A stretch of DNA of 64,000 nt from Mycolicibacterium porcinum (GCA_002086835.1 MVIG01000003.1:1-64000), one strand, 5' to 3'. Shown: positions 42,050 to 51,023, numbered from the stretch's first letter. The notes: a model not told the origin generated them from the sequence alone. Numbers and translations are program-made.

Positions 42050-42981
42050 TGTCGGTACCCAGTGCAGGTAACTCGAACGAGCACGCCGAACGGTTCACGC
42101 TGCTGCGGCCGTTGCTGTTCACCATCGCCTACGAGATCCTCGGCTCGGCAACCGAATCCGACGATGTGCTGCAGGAGAGTTATCTGCGCTGGGCCGATGT
42201 CGACCTGGCGACGGTGACCGATACCAAGGCCTATCTGGCCAAGTTGGTCACCCGCCAGGCCCTCAACGCGCTGCGGGCCGAATCGCGGCGCCGCGAGGAG
42301 TATGTGGGCCCGTGGCTGCCGGAGCCGCTGCTGCTGTCCCCCGACAGTTTCGGCGACGCGGGCGACCCGTCAGCGGATATCGTTCTGGCCGAGTCGGTTT
42401 CGATGGCCATGCTGGTGGTGCTCGAGACACTCACCCCGGATGAGCGTGCGGTGTTCGTTCTGCGTGAGGTGTTCGGGTTCAGCCACGACGAGATCGCCGC
42501 AGCCGTCGACAAATCCGCGAGCGCGGTGCGCCAGATGGCACATCGCGCTCGTGAGCATGTGCAATCGCGGCGCAAGCGGTTCGAGCCCGTCGACCTCGAA
42601 GAGTCCAACCGGGTGACCGAGGAGTTCATGACCGCGGCGGCCACCGGCGACATGGACGGGCTGCTGGCACTGTTGGCGCCGGACGCGGTGTACACCGCCG
42701 ACAGCGGCGGCAAGGCCAGCGCGGCCCGACGCCCCGTCGTGGGTGCCCAGAAGGTCGCGACGATGCTCATCGGCTTGTTCCGGGCGGGCGATCGCGTCCC
42801 TGGGCTCGCGTTCGAGCGCGTCACCTGCAACGGCGAACCCGCGGTGATGATCCGCAGCGACGCCGGGCTGGAAGGGGTGTTCACCATCGAGGTCATCGAC
42901 GGCAAGATCACCAACTTCTACGGCATGCGCAATCCGGACAAGCTGACCGGCGTCGACATCCCGCGGGTGATCAGCCGGTAG
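42049..42981 (+). CDS. ECF41-type (SigJ-like) RNA polymerase sigma factor
   Basis: A 310-residue ECF sigma factor. Sigma-2 (about 15-85, including VLQESYLRWADV) and sigma-4 (about 125-180, VFGFSHDEIAAAVDKSASAV) are followed by a C-terminal SnoaL-like domain of about 110 residues. This extension is the ECF41 hallmark and serves as a built-in modulator in place of a separate anti-sigma gene. Its two signature motifs appear as DSGGK (consensus DGGGK) and NPDKL. No anti-sigma gene is nearby. The predicted ECF41 promoter precedes the operon. Confidence 0.92.
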   Translation: MSVPSAGNSNEHAERFTLLRPLLFTIAYEILGSATESDDVLQESYLRWADVDLATVTDTKAYLAKLVTRQALNALRAESRRREEYVGPWLPEPLLLSPDSFGDAGDPSADIVLAESVSMAMLVVLETLTPDERAVFVLREVFGFSHDEIAAAVDKSASAVRQMAHRAREHVQSRRKRFEPVDLEESNRVTEEFMTAAATGDMDGLLALLAPDAVYTADSGGKASAARRPVVGAQKVATMLIGLFRAGDRVPGLAFERVTCNGEPAVMIRSDAGLEGVFTIEVIDGKITNFYGMRNPDKLTGVDIPRVISR

Positions 42982-42990
42982 CTTGCTTCC

Positions 42991-44235
42991 ATGCGGATCG
43001 AGCGGCTCGGCGCCCTTGGCGATGCCCCGGCGGTGCTGCGTGGTGTCGCCGCGGCCGCCCGGGCCGCGGGCCTGGCGCCACCGGCCGCGGTGATCGGCGA
43101 CTGGTTCGGCTCACGCGCGGTGATCGCGCCCTCGGTGTCGGTGGCCCCGGTGGCGCCGGAAAGCTGCTTCGAAGTACCCCAGGACACCGCAGGGCCTGTG
43201 GGCAGTGTGGGTGGCGGCTGGTTCGGCTACCTGTGTTACCCGGACCCGGGGGCCGACGGCACGCCGCCGCGCATCCCGGTGGCCGCGGGCGGCTGGTCGG
43301 ACTGCGTGCTGCGCCAGGATGCCGACGGCCTCTGGTGGTTCGAAAGCCTCAGCGGCGCAGAACTTCCCACCTGGCTCAGGCCACTGGAGCCGGGTGAGCC
43401 ACGCGGCTACAGTCTCGCCTGGGTGGCGCCGGATCGCGACGACCACCGGCGCGGCGTGCTGGCCTGCCTGGAGGCCATCGCAGCGGGTGAGGTGTACCAG
43501 GCCTGTGTGTGCACCAGATTCACCGGCCACCTCGACGGTGACCCGATCGATTTCTTCACCGAGGCGGTGGCCCGGACCGCTCCGTCGCGGGCTGCCTACG
43601 TGGCCGGAGACTGGGGCGCGGTGGCCTCGCTGTCGCCCGAGCTGTTCCTGCGCCGAGCGGGCACCGCGGTCGCCTCCAGCCCGATCAAGGGCACGCTGCC
43701 TTCGTCCGCCGATCCGGCCGCGCTGCTGGCCTCGGTCAAAGACGTGGCCGAAAACGTCATGATCGTCGACCTGGTGCGTAATGACCTGGGACGCGTGGCG
43801 ACCACCGGAAGCGTGACGGTGCCCGAACTGCTCGCTGTGCATCCGGCGCCCGGGGTCTGGCACCTGGTTTCGACCGTCACCGCCGAGGTGCCCGTGCAGG
43901 TGCCGACCAGCGCACTGCTCGACGCCACCTTCCCGCCTGCGTCGGTGACCGGCACCCCGAAGCGGCGAGCCCGTCAGCTGCTGCGGCAGTGGGAACCGGC
44001 CCGACGCGGAGCCTATTGCGGGACAGTCGGTTTGGCCTCACCCGTGGCCGGATGCGAGCTCAACGTGGCGATCCGGACCGTGGAGTTCAGCACCGACGGG
44101 TCGGCAGTGCTCGGCGTCGGTGGCGGCATCACCGCCGATTCCGACGTCGACGCCGAATGGGATGAATGCCTGCACAAGGCAGCCTCGATCGTCGAGTTGT
44201 CCGGTCAGAGACACCAGCTTTCGTCAGGGGGCTGA
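42991..44235 (+). CDS. pabB: Aminodeoxychorismate synthase component I
   Basis: A 414-residue chorismate-utilising enzyme that makes aminodeoxychorismate for folate. The active-site motif PIKGTLP, which includes the Lys nucleophile of the PabB/TrpE group, and VMIVDLVRNDLGRV are present, as is the C-terminal GVGGGITADSD. It matches M. tuberculosis Rv1005c. TAGCTT, which begins in the sigma-factor stop codon, lies 6 nt before the ATG, so it probably has its own leaderless promoter. It overlaps the next convergent gene by 12 bp. Confidence 0.92.
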   Translation: MRIERLGALGDAPAVLRGVAAAARAAGLAPPAAVIGDWFGSRAVIAPSVSVAPVAPESCFEVPQDTAGPVGSVGGGWFGYLCYPDPGADGTPPRIPVAAGGWSDCVLRQDADGLWWFESLSGAELPTWLRPLEPGEPRGYSLAWVAPDRDDHRRGVLACLEAIAAGEVYQACVCTRFTGHLDGDPIDFFTEAVARTAPSRAAYVAGDWGAVASLSPELFLRRAGTAVASSPIKGTLPSSADPAALLASVKDVAENVMIVDLVRNDLGRVATTGSVTVPELLAVHPAPGVWHLVSTVTAEVPVQVPTSALLDATFPPASVTGTPKRRARQLLRQWEPARRGAYCGTVGLASPVAGCELNVAIRTVEFSTDGSAVLGVGGGITADSDVDAEWDECLHKAASIVELSGQRHQLSSGG

Positions 44236-44589
44236 GTCGGGCAGAAGTGCCGATCCCCACATCGCGACCCTCGCGTTGAAGGCGCCGGTGTCCGGGGACT
44301 CGGGGTGCCAGGCGGAGATGTCGACGGCGATTGGCACGAAGCTGACGCCTTCATAGACGGGCACCGCCGAGTACATCTGTACCTTGCCCTCCCGGATGAG
44401 GGAAGCGACGATGTTGAGGTCGACATCCGCCTTCGCCGCCGCCGAGCCGACCGGGCAGTACACCACGTTCCGAACGTGATCCGGTCCGCCGAATTCGGCC
44501 GGCGTGAGAAACACGCGCTCCAATTGTCCCTGTGCACAAAGCTGTTCGGCCTTTTCCGCGGAATCGACCATCGAGAAATCCGGACCCAT
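44224..44589 (-). CDS. Hypothetical cytosolic protein
   Basis: A 121-residue product without signal or membrane segment; I do not recognise the family. It is rich in short hydrophobic strands (VFLTPAEFGG, NVVYCPVG, VSFVPIAVDISAW) and could be a compact alpha/beta fold. TAGGGT 6 nt before the ATG at 44589 marks a leaderless start, which supports it as a real gene. It overlaps the end of pabB on the opposite strand. Confidence 0.75.
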   Translation of the reverse strand: MGPDFSMVDSAEKAEQLCAQGQLERVFLTPAEFGGPDHVRNVVYCPVGSAAAKADVDLNIVASLIREGKVQMYSAVPVYEGVSFVPIAVDISAWHPESPDTGAFNARVAMWGSALLPDSAP

Positions 44590-44652
44590 GTCGCCACCCT
44601 AACCGGCGTCTCGCACCGTCAGACGCACCAAATGCGCCACCGAGAGCGGACA

Positions 44653-45489
44653 TCAGTCCCGGGCGCGCAGCACGGCGTCGTAGAGTTCTCGCCGGGACGG
44701 CGCCCCGGGGTTCGCCGCGATCACCTGAGCGCAGGCGTCCTTGACCCGGATCCCGTCGGCCACCAGCTCCTCGACCTCGGCCACCAGGGCCGGCAGTTCG
44801 ACGGTCGGGGTGCCGCCGGCCAGCACCACGGTGATCTCCCCCAGCACGCCGTCGGCGGCCCACTCCGCGAGCTCGCCGAGGCTGCCGCGGCGGATCTCCT
44901 CGTGGGTCTTGGTCAGCTCGCGGCAGACCACCGCGCGCCGCGCCGGGCCCAGCACCTCGACGGCGTCGCGCAGGGTCTCGGCGAGCCGGCGCGGGGATTC
45001 GAAGAACACGGTGGTGCGCGGCTCCGCGGCCAGAGTCTGCAGCCAGGCCAGCCGCGCCGCGTGCTTGCGCGGGGCGAAGCCCTCGAAACAGAACCGGTCG
45101 GAGGCCAGCCCGGACACCGCGAGCGCCGTCGTCACCGCGCTCGGGCCGGGAAGGCACGAGACCGGCAGATCCGCGTCGGCGCAGGCCGCCACCAGGCGGT
45201 AGCCCGGGTCGTTGATCAAGGGCATCCCGGCGTCGCTGACCACCAGCACCGTCGCACCGGCCGCGATCTCCTCCACCAGGCCCGGCACGCGGCTCGCCTC
45301 GTTCTGGTCGAAGAAGCTCATGACCCGGCCCGCCGGCTGCACGCCCAGCGACTGGGCCAGGCCACGCACGCGCCGGGTGTCTTCGGCCGCGACGATGTCA
45401 GCCGTCTGCAGCGCCTCGACCAGTCGCGTTGACGCGTCGTCGGGCCGGCCCAGCGGCGTGGCGCCGATCAGTAGTTTGCCGGGTGTCAC
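44653..45489 (-). CDS. rsmI: 16S rRNA (cytidine-1402 2'-O)-methyltransferase
   Basis: A 278-residue RsmI of the tetrapyrrole-methylase fold. Motifs: LLIGATPLGRPDD (P-loop-like start), VAAEDTRRVRGLAQ, VVSDAGMPLINDPGYRLV and LPGPSAVTTALAVSG. It modifies C1402 in the ribosomal P site with RsmH. It corresponds to M. tuberculosis Rv1003. The GTG start faces pmt across only 24 bp, with TAGGCT 7 nt upstream. A homologue of Rv1004c, the next gene in M. tuberculosis, is not present. Confidence 0.95.
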   Translation of the reverse strand: MTPGKLLIGATPLGRPDDASTRLVEALQTADIVAAEDTRRVRGLAQSLGVQPAGRVMSFFDQNEASRVPGLVEEIAAGATVLVVSDAGMPLINDPGYRLVAACADADLPVSCLPGPSAVTTALAVSGLASDRFCFEGFAPRKHAARLAWLQTLAAEPRTTVFFESPRRLAETLRDAVEVLGPARRAVVCRELTKTHEEIRRGSLGELAEWAADGVLGEITVVLAGGTPTVELPALVAEVEELVADGIRVKDACAQVIAANPGAPSRRELYDAVLRARD

Positions 45490-45496
45490 GACCGAC

Positions 45497-45506
45497 AGCC
45501 TACGAT
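45497..45506. promoter_or_regulatory. Fused divergent -10 elements (rsmI/pmt)
   Basis: The 10-bp sequence AGCCTACGAT holds TACGAT on the plus strand (45501-45506), 7 nt before the pmt GTG, and TAGGCT on the minus strand (45502-45497), 7 nt before the rsmI GTG. They share one TA step in a 24-bp intergenic gap. The layout is the same as at tatD/metS. Confidence 0.7.
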
Positions 45507-45513
45507 CGCTTGC

Positions 45514-47064
45514 GTGACCGCCACCGCCACCGAATCGCCGACGGCTGGTCGCTCGGTCCCGTTGATCAGCCCAGCGCCGCTGATCCCGGCCCCCGATTTC
45601 GGGCCGACGGACCGGCTGCAGGGCTGGCTGATGACGGCGATCATCACCGGATTAGCCGCGATCAGCCGGTTCCTGAACCTCGGCTCGCCGACCGATGCAG
45701 GCACACCCGTCTTCGACGAGAAGCACTACGCGCCGCAGGCCTGGCAGATGCTGTTCAACCACGGCGTCGAGGACAACCCGGGCTACGGGCTCGTGGTGCA
45801 TCCGCCGGTGGGCAAGCAGCTGATCTCGATCGGCGAGGCGCTGTTCGGCTACAACGGGCTGGGCTGGCGCTTCTCCGGGGCGCTGTGCGGCGTGGTGATC
45901 GTGCTGCTGGTGGTGCGGATCGCGCGGCGCATCAGCCGCTCCACCCTCGTCGGCGGCATCGCCGGGTTGCTGCTGATCGCCGACGGCGTCAGTTTCGTCT
46001 CGGCCCGCACCGCGCTGCTGGACGTGTTCCTCGTGGTGTTCGTGGTCGCGGCGTTCGCCTGTCTGATGGTCGACCGCGACGACGTCCGTCACCGCATGCA
46101 CGTCGCGTTCATGGAAGGCCGAATCGCCGAGACGCCGTGGGGTCCCCGCCTCGGCGTGCGATGGTGGCGGTTCGGCGCCGGGGTGCTGCTCGGCCTGGCC
46201 TGTGCCACCAAGTGGTCGGGGCTGTACTTCGTCGCGTTCTTCGGCGTGATGACCCTCGTGCTCGACGCGATCGCCCGCAAGCAGTATCACGTGCAGGCGC
46301 CGTGGCGCGGCGTGCTGCGCCGTGATGTGGGGCCGGCGGCGTACGTGTTCGGGTTCATTCCCTTCGCGGTCTACCTGGCGTCGTACGCGCCGTGGTTCGC
46401 CTCGGAGACCGGCGTCGACCGTCACGAGGTCGGCCAGTCCATCGGTGAGAACAGCATCATCCCGCTGCCCGATGCGCTGCGATCGCTGTGGCACTACACC
46501 TATGCCGCCTACCATTTCCACGCCGGGCTGACCAACGCCGACGGCAACCACCACCCGTGGGAATCCAAGCCGTGGACGTGGCCGATGTCGCTGCGGCCCG
46601 TGCTCTACGCGATCGACAACCACGATGTGGCCGGGTGCGGGGCGCAGTCATGCGTGAAAGCCGTGATGCTGGTGGGCACTCCGGCGATGTGGTTCATCGC
46701 GGTGCCCGTGCTCGGCTGGGCGCTGTGGCGGGCTGTGGTGCGCCGGGACTGGCGCTACGGCGTGGTGCTGGTCGGATACGCAGCCGGTTTCCTGCCGTGG
46801 TTCCTGGACATCGACCGGCAGATGTACTTCTTCTACGCGACCGTGATGGCACCGTTCCTGGTGCTCGCGATCGCGCTGATCCTCGGCGACATCCTGTACC
46901 AACCGAAGCAGAATCCCGAGCGACGAACGTTGGGGCTGCTGGTGGTGTGCTTCTACGTGGCGATGGTGATTGCGAATTTCGCGTGGCTGTATCCGGTATT
47001 GACGGGCATACCGATTTCGCAGTCGACCTGGAACCTGGAGATCTGGTTGCCTTCCTGGCGCTAG
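45514..47064 (+). CDS. pmt: Protein O-mannosyltransferase
   Basis: A 516-residue GT39 enzyme that transfers mannose from polyprenyl-phosphomannose to exported proteins, matching M. tuberculosis Rv1002c. It has about ten membrane segments. The catalytic first loop contains the acidic pair in TPVFDEKHYAPQAW, followed by a large extracytoplasmic MIR-free loop. The C-terminal region IDRQMYFFYATVMAPF is typical. The GTG at 45514 with TACGAT 7 nt upstream fixes the start. Confidence 0.95.
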   Translation: MTATATESPTAGRSVPLISPAPLIPAPDFGPTDRLQGWLMTAIITGLAAISRFLNLGSPTDAGTPVFDEKHYAPQAWQMLFNHGVEDNPGYGLVVHPPVGKQLISIGEALFGYNGLGWRFSGALCGVVIVLLVVRIARRISRSTLVGGIAGLLLIADGVSFVSARTALLDVFLVVFVVAAFACLMVDRDDVRHRMHVAFMEGRIAETPWGPRLGVRWWRFGAGVLLGLACATKWSGLYFVAFFGVMTLVLDAIARKQYHVQAPWRGVLRRDVGPAAYVFGFIPFAVYLASYAPWFASETGVDRHEVGQSIGENSIIPLPDALRSLWHYTYAAYHFHAGLTNADGNHHPWESKPWTWPMSLRPVLYAIDNHDVAGCGAQSCVKAVMLVGTPAMWFIAVPVLGWALWRAVVRRDWRYGVVLVGYAAGFLPWFLDIDRQMYFFYATVMAPFLVLAIALILGDILYQPKQNPERRTLGLLVVCFYVAMVIANFAWLYPVLTGIPISQSTWNLEIWLPSWR

Positions 47065-47094
47065 GCGCGTCCTCTGCGTGTCACGCGTCGCCGT

Positions 47095-47152
47095 TTTCCA
47101 CCGCTGGGCGGTACATCGCGTGCGGTCGCGACGCTGGTGCAGAAAGCGGCGC
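47095..47152. repeat. Single diverged copy of the 84-bp-array hairpin unit
   Basis: This 58-bp stretch aligns without gaps to positions of the array unit at 545-860, from TTTCCAC to GGGCGC/CGGCGC, with 41 of 58 identities by my hand alignment. The arms CGCCG-TTTT and AAAG-CGGCG give it an extended imperfect hairpin. Like the array, it lies between convergent genes (pmt and arcA). Confidence 0.7.
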
Positions 47153-47173
47153 CTGCCCTGCCCGGCGCGGGCG

Positions 47174-48382
47174 CTAGAGCAGGTCCCGCGCCGCCGGGCA
47201 CGACATGCAACGTGGCCCGCCACGGCCCGTTCCCAGCTCCGAGGCCTCGATGGACAGCACCTCGATGCCCGAATCAGCCAGCCGGGCATTGGTTTCCGAG
47301 TTGCGCTCGTAGGCCACCACCACACCCGGCGCCAGGGCCAGGGTGTTGTTGCCGTCATCCCATTGCTCGCGTTCGGCGGTGACGGGATCCAGCCCGGTGT
47401 CGATCACCCGCAGTTGCTCGATACCCATCGCGTCGGCCGCCGCCGCCACGAAAGGCACCTCGTCATCGATCCGGATCCCGGCCTCGGTGCGATGGATGGT
47501 GAACGCCGACAACGAGTCCACGATGTTGGGGTACATCACCACCGCGTCGACGTCGACCATGGTGCACACGGTGTCCAGATGCATCTGGGCCCGTTCCTGG
47601 CGGATCGGCACCGCCAGCACGGTGTGGGCCAGGTCGTCGTCGAACAGGCTGCGCGCCAACGCCTCGGCGCCGGCCGGGGTGGTCCGCTCCCCCACACCTA
47701 CGGCCACCACACCCGGCCCGAGCAGCAGCACGTCACCACCTTCGACGGGTGCCGACCGGGACTCGTAGGCCCGCCGGACACCGAGGAAACGCGGGTGGTG
47801 GGCGTAGATCAGGTCGGTCAGCGAGGTTTCGCGCACCCGGGCCGGAAGCGCCAGTGAGGTGATGGCCACGCGCGGGCCGATCCAGAACGACGAGTCCCGC
47901 GTGAACAACAGATTGGGCAGCGGTTCGATCACGAAGTCGCCGCCGTGGTGCATGAGCCGGACCAGTGACAGTTCGGCACCGTGAAAGGGCACCTCGTTGA
48001 AGGTCATGCCGGCCATCAGGATGCGCGCCAGATCGGCAGGCGGCAGGGTGCGCAGATAGGCCGAAAGTTCCTGGGCCAGTGGCACGCCCAGGCGCCGAGC
48101 GTCGACCGCGGCGGAGATGCCGTGCATCCGGGCCGCCCCGCTGTGCGCCAGCGCCTCGGTCAGCAGATCGGCCAGGAGCAGCACCTCCACGCCGCGCGAG
48201 CGCAGCACGGAAGCGAAGGCGTCGTGCTCGCGTTGCGCCTTGGCGACCCATGGCAGGCCGTCGAAGAGCAGGGCGTCGTTGTTGCGGGGCGTGAGCCGCT
48301 GCAGTTCCGGCCCCGGCCGGTGCAGGATCACGGCGCGCAGCGTGCCGACCTCAGAGTTGGAACCGAACGCCGCAGTCTCCAC
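47174..48382 (-). CDS. arcA: Arginine deiminase
   Basis: A 402-residue guanidino-modifying enzyme that converts arginine to citrulline and ammonia. The catalytic Cys lies in the C-terminal [11 protein letters not shown] motif; the Asp/Glu/His set is in [23 protein letters not shown] and MHLDTVC. It matches M. tuberculosis Rv1001. No arcB, arcC or arcD accompanies it, so it does not form a full fermentative pathway here. TAACGT lies 6 nt before the GTG, next to the SoxR operator of the divergent gene. Confidence 0.94.
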   Translation of the reverse strand: METAAFGSNSEVGTLRAVILHRPGPELQRLTPRNNDALLFDGLPWVAKAQREHDAFASVLRSRGVEVLLLADLLTEALAHSGAARMHGISAAVDARRLGVPLAQELSAYLRTLPPADLARILMAGMTFNEVPFHGAELSLVRLMHHGGDFVIEPLPNLLFTRDSSFWIGPRVAITSLALPARVRETSLTDLIYAHHPRFLGVRRAYESRSAPVEGGDVLLLGPGVVAVGVGERTTPAGAEALARSLFDDDLAHTVLAVPIRQERAQMHLDTVCTMVDVDAVVMYPNIVDSLSAFTIHRTEAGIRIDDEVPFVAAAADAMGIEQLRVIDTGLDPVTAEREQWDDGNNTLALAPGVVVAYERNSETNARLADSGIEVLSIEASELGTGRGGPRCMSCPAARDLL

Positions 48383-48395
48383 CTCATGACGTTAA

Positions 48396-48411
48396 CTCAA
48401 CTATGGTTGAG
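48396..48411. promoter_or_regulatory. SoxR-type operator between arcA and the MerR gene
   Basis: CTCAAC-TATG-GTTGAG is a 16-bp palindrome related to the SoxR operator (CCTCAAG...CTTGAGG). It ends 4 bp before the regulator's ATG and overlaps its -10, TATGGT (48402-48407). The divergent arcA promoter is within 15 bp. Confidence 0.65.
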
Positions 48412-48415
48412 GTGT

Positions 48416-48847
48416 ATGGAGACGCACGAGTTAACTCCTGGAGAGATGTCGCTGCGCAGCGGCGTGGCGGTGTCGGCGCTGCACTTCTACGAGCGCGAGG
48501 GCTTGATCGCCAGCCGCCGCACCTCGGGAAACCAGCGCCGCTACGCGCGTGAGACGCTGCGCCGCGTTGCGTTCATCCGCATGTCGCAGCGCCTGGGCAT
48601 ACCGCTGGCGCGCATCCGCGAGGCACTGTCCAGCCTGCCCGACGACCGGGTTCCGACCAGCAAGGACTGGGCCAGGCTCTCGGCAGGTTGGCGCCAGGAC
48701 CTCGACGACCGCATCCTGCACCTACAACGGTTGCGCGACAACCTGACCGGCTGTATCGGCTGCGGCTGCCTCAGCCTCAAGACCTGCCTGCTGACCAACC
48801 CCGGCGACGTGCTCGCCGAGCAGGGTCCGGGCGCCGCCCGCCTCTAA
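48416..48847 (+). CDS. soxR: SoxR-type redox-sensing MerR regulator
   Basis: A 143-residue MerR protein. The N-terminal winged helix includes [16 protein letters not shown] and a dimerisation helix follows. Near the C-terminus, [12 protein letters not shown] gives the C-x2-C-x-C-x5-C ligand set of the SoxR 2Fe-2S cluster, so it should respond to redox-active compounds. The ATG at 48416 is 8 nt after TATGGT, so the mRNA is leaderless and the operator abuts the start. In actinobacteria SoxR mainly controls nearby oxidoreductases or transporters; none is adjacent here except arcA. Confidence 0.92.
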   Translation: METHELTPGEMSLRSGVAVSALHFYEREGLIASRRTSGNQRRYARETLRRVAFIRMSQRLGIPLARIREALSSLPDDRVPTSKDWARLSAGWRQDLDDRILHLQRLRDNLTGCIGCGCLSLKTCLLTNPGDVLAEQGPGAARL

Positions 48848-48881
48848 CGCAATCGAACGTCTGTGCGATACACTCGCGCGC

Positions 48882-49478
48882 ATGGAGCTGGCGTTGCAAG
48901 GCTCACTGTTCGAGCACGCTGAACGTCGTCGACTCGGCAACGGCGCCTGGGTGGAGCTGCGCTCGGGCTGGTTGCCCGACGCCGACTCGCTGTTCGAGGA
49001 GTTGATGGACGGGATCCCGTGGCGCTCCGAGGAGCGCGAGATGTACGACCGGGTGGTCGCGGTGCCGCGGCTGGTGAGCTTTCACCACCTGCTCAACGAG
49101 CCGGTACCGCACCCGCGGCTCAAGCAGATCCGGCGCAGGCTCAACGACACCTTCGGCGGTGAGCTCGGCGAGCCGTTCACCACCGCGGGCCTGTGTCTCT
49201 ATCGCGACGGCAATGACAGCGTCGCCTGGCACGGCGACACCATCGGCCGCAGCCGCAGTGAGGACACCATGGTGGCCATCGTCGGGCTCGGGGCGACAAG
49301 AGTTTTCGCATTGCGCCCGCGCGGCGGTGGTCATGCCCTGCGGTTACAGCACCGCCACGGCGACCTGCTGGTGATGGGCGGATCGTGCCAGCGCACCTGG
49401 GAACATTCGATCCCGAAGACCACCAGCCTGGTGGGCCCGCGGATCAGCATCCAGTTCCGTCCGCACGACGTGCGGTGA
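48882..49478 (+). CDS. alkB: AlkB-family Fe(II)/2-oxoglutarate dioxygenase
   Basis: A 198-residue dioxygenase that demethylates alkylated nucleic-acid bases. The metal triad is visible (His and Asp in WHGDTIG, His in TWEHSIPK), as is the 2-oxoglutarate Arg in GPRISIQFRP. It matches M. tuberculosis Rv1000c. TACACT lies 7 nt before the ATG, a leaderless start. It follows the SoxR gene by 34 bp and converges with a lipoprotein gene. Confidence 0.93.
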   Translation: MELALQGSLFEHAERRRLGNGAWVELRSGWLPDADSLFEELMDGIPWRSEEREMYDRVVAVPRLVSFHHLLNEPVPHPRLKQIRRRLNDTFGGELGEPFTTAGLCLYRDGNDSVAWHGDTIGRSRSEDTMVAIVGLGATRVFALRPRGGGHALRLQHRHGDLLVMGGSCQRTWEHSIPKTTSLVGPRISIQFRPHDVR

Positions 49479-49484
49479 GGCTCG

Positions 49485-50159
49485 CTAACCCCTCACATCG
49501 GCGACCGCGGCGCTGAGCAGATCACGAGCCCGCTTGTCGTCCACCGGCGACACCGGCTTGCCCGGCTCCACCAGCGGGTTGGCGGTGACGATCACCATGA
49601 ACGTGTCGAAACTGGCGACGTAGTTGAACAGCTCTCCGGTGCGCGCCTGGCCACCCATCACGGTCTGCACGATGCGATGGGTCCCGATGGTGTGCGCCCC
49701 CTCGATCTGCGGGGCCTCGACCACGTCGACCTGGCCGCGAACCCCGGGGCCAAGGAACTTCACCTGTTTGCAGTCGTCACCCGGGGCGTTCACCGGGACC
49801 GGCTCAGAGGTCTCGACCGCCAGCACGATGAACCGGTTGCCGGCGCCTTCTGCGGTGGTTGCGGCCATGTTGCCTTTGAGCCCCTCCGGCAACGACTGGC
49901 CCTCGGCGAATTTCGCGCAATCGGCAGGATCGACCTTCACGCCGGGCGGCATCTTGTGCGACGCCAGCATTTTCGGGTCGATCCCGGTCGGCGCCACGTC
50001 GGTGACCTTGAACTCCGGGCCGAAGGTGGAGCGCACCTTGGCGACGTTGGCGATGTCCGCGTGGGCGGTATCCGACTGATCCGATTGACCGCACGCGACC
50101 AATCCGGTGGCGCAGGCGAGGACGCCGGCGGTGGCGAGTAACACGTTGCGGTTCCACAT
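49485..50159 (-). CDS. DUF5642-type lipoprotein (Rv0999-like)
   Basis: A 224-residue lipoprotein with lipobox GLVAC. The mature domain has two cysteines (DPADCAKF and GDDCKQV) and the general layout of the mycobacterial LpqN/DUF5642 group: MPPGVKVDPADC, then strands RFIVLAVETSEPV and FDTFMVIVTANP. TATCTT lies 7 nt before the ATG at 50159, which rules out the longer frame start. A shorter paralogue follows upstream on the same strand. Function is unknown. Confidence 0.82.
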   Translation of the reverse strand: MWNRNVLLATAGVLACATGLVACGQSDQSDTAHADIANVAKVRSTFGPEFKVTDVAPTGIDPKMLASHKMPPGVKVDPADCAKFAEGQSLPEGLKGNMAATTAEGAGNRFIVLAVETSEPVPVNAPGDDCKQVKFLGPGVRGQVDVVEAPQIEGAHTIGTHRIVQTVMGGQARTGELFNYVASFDTFMVIVTANPLVEPGKPVSPVDDKRARDLLSAAVADVRG

Positions 50160-50206
50160 CGCTGTCAAGATACCTGGGCTCCGTCGGGCCACCGGTCACG
50201 ACCGAC

Positions 50207-50884
50207 TCAGCCGCGTAACGCCGAAACCGTTTTCACCAGCAGGTCGGCGGCGAACGTGGGGTCGAGCGCGGGGTTCGGCGAGCCGGGGTCGGTGACCACG
50301 CTGACGAACACGTGGTAGCCCGCGCCCAGATCCGCGGTGAACGTGTCGGCGTGGGACCGGGTTTCGGTGCCCCCTTCGACGATCGTGGTGACGGCAGTGG
50401 ACATCCCGGCCGTCACCGCATCTTCGATCGGCGGGGCCGCGACGGCGGTGACGGTTCCGACGGAATGCCCGCCGGACACGCTCCACTGCTCACACGACGC
50501 GTCGCCGCGATCCGCGGGACCGGGCCCCAGCTTCGACACGCCGGCATACACGATGCCGCCGGGGCCTGAGGCCGACCAGCCGCGGGTGGGCTCCACTTCA
50601 CGGGCGGCCAGCGCCCCGCAGGCGGCCGGGTCGGCCCGCCAGTCCGGGCCGAAACCCCACAGCGATACCGGGGTCGCCTCGGGCTCGATGGGCACCACCT
50701 CGTAACCGGGCGGCAGGTCCTGACGCGCGCGCTCGATGCGGGCCGGGTTCACCGAGGCGGCATCGCCCGTGGTGCGCGACGCCGACGACGGCTGCGCCGG
50801 TTCCGTCGCGGGCCGCGATCCGCACGCCACCCCGCACGCCAGGGTGCACATCAGCAGGCCCGCGGGGACGGCGAATGAGGGCAC
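50207..50884 (-). CDS. DUF5642-like lipoprotein, paralogue
   Basis: A 225-residue lipoprotein with lipobox GVACG. It shares the arrangement of its downstream neighbour: LPPGYEVVPIE, a DPAACGAL cysteine, DASCEQW and a C-terminal HVFVSVVTDPG strand followed by a helix. The two genes look like an old tandem duplication, although they are much diverged. The start is a GTG at 50884. Function is unknown. Confidence 0.78.
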   Translation of the reverse strand: MPSFAVPAGLLMCTLACGVACGSRPATEPAQPSSASRTTGDAASVNPARIERARQDLPPGYEVVPIEPEATPVSLWGFGPDWRADPAACGALAAREVEPTRGWSASGPGGIVYAGVSKLGPGPADRGDASCEQWSVSGGHSVGTVTAVAAPPIEDAVTAGMSTAVTTIVEGGTETRSHADTFTADLGAGYHVFVSVVTDPGSPNPALDPTFAADLLVKTVSALRG

Positions 50885-51023
50885 GGCGTTTTGATATCAC
50901 AGGCCGGGTTTGCTGTCGAGGACGGTCGCGAGGCCGCCCGTCAACTCATTTCTTGCCGCCGCCGATGCGACAAGTGTTGCGATACAGCGGAATTTAATCA
51001 CCGCGGGTCTGGTTGCCACGGAC

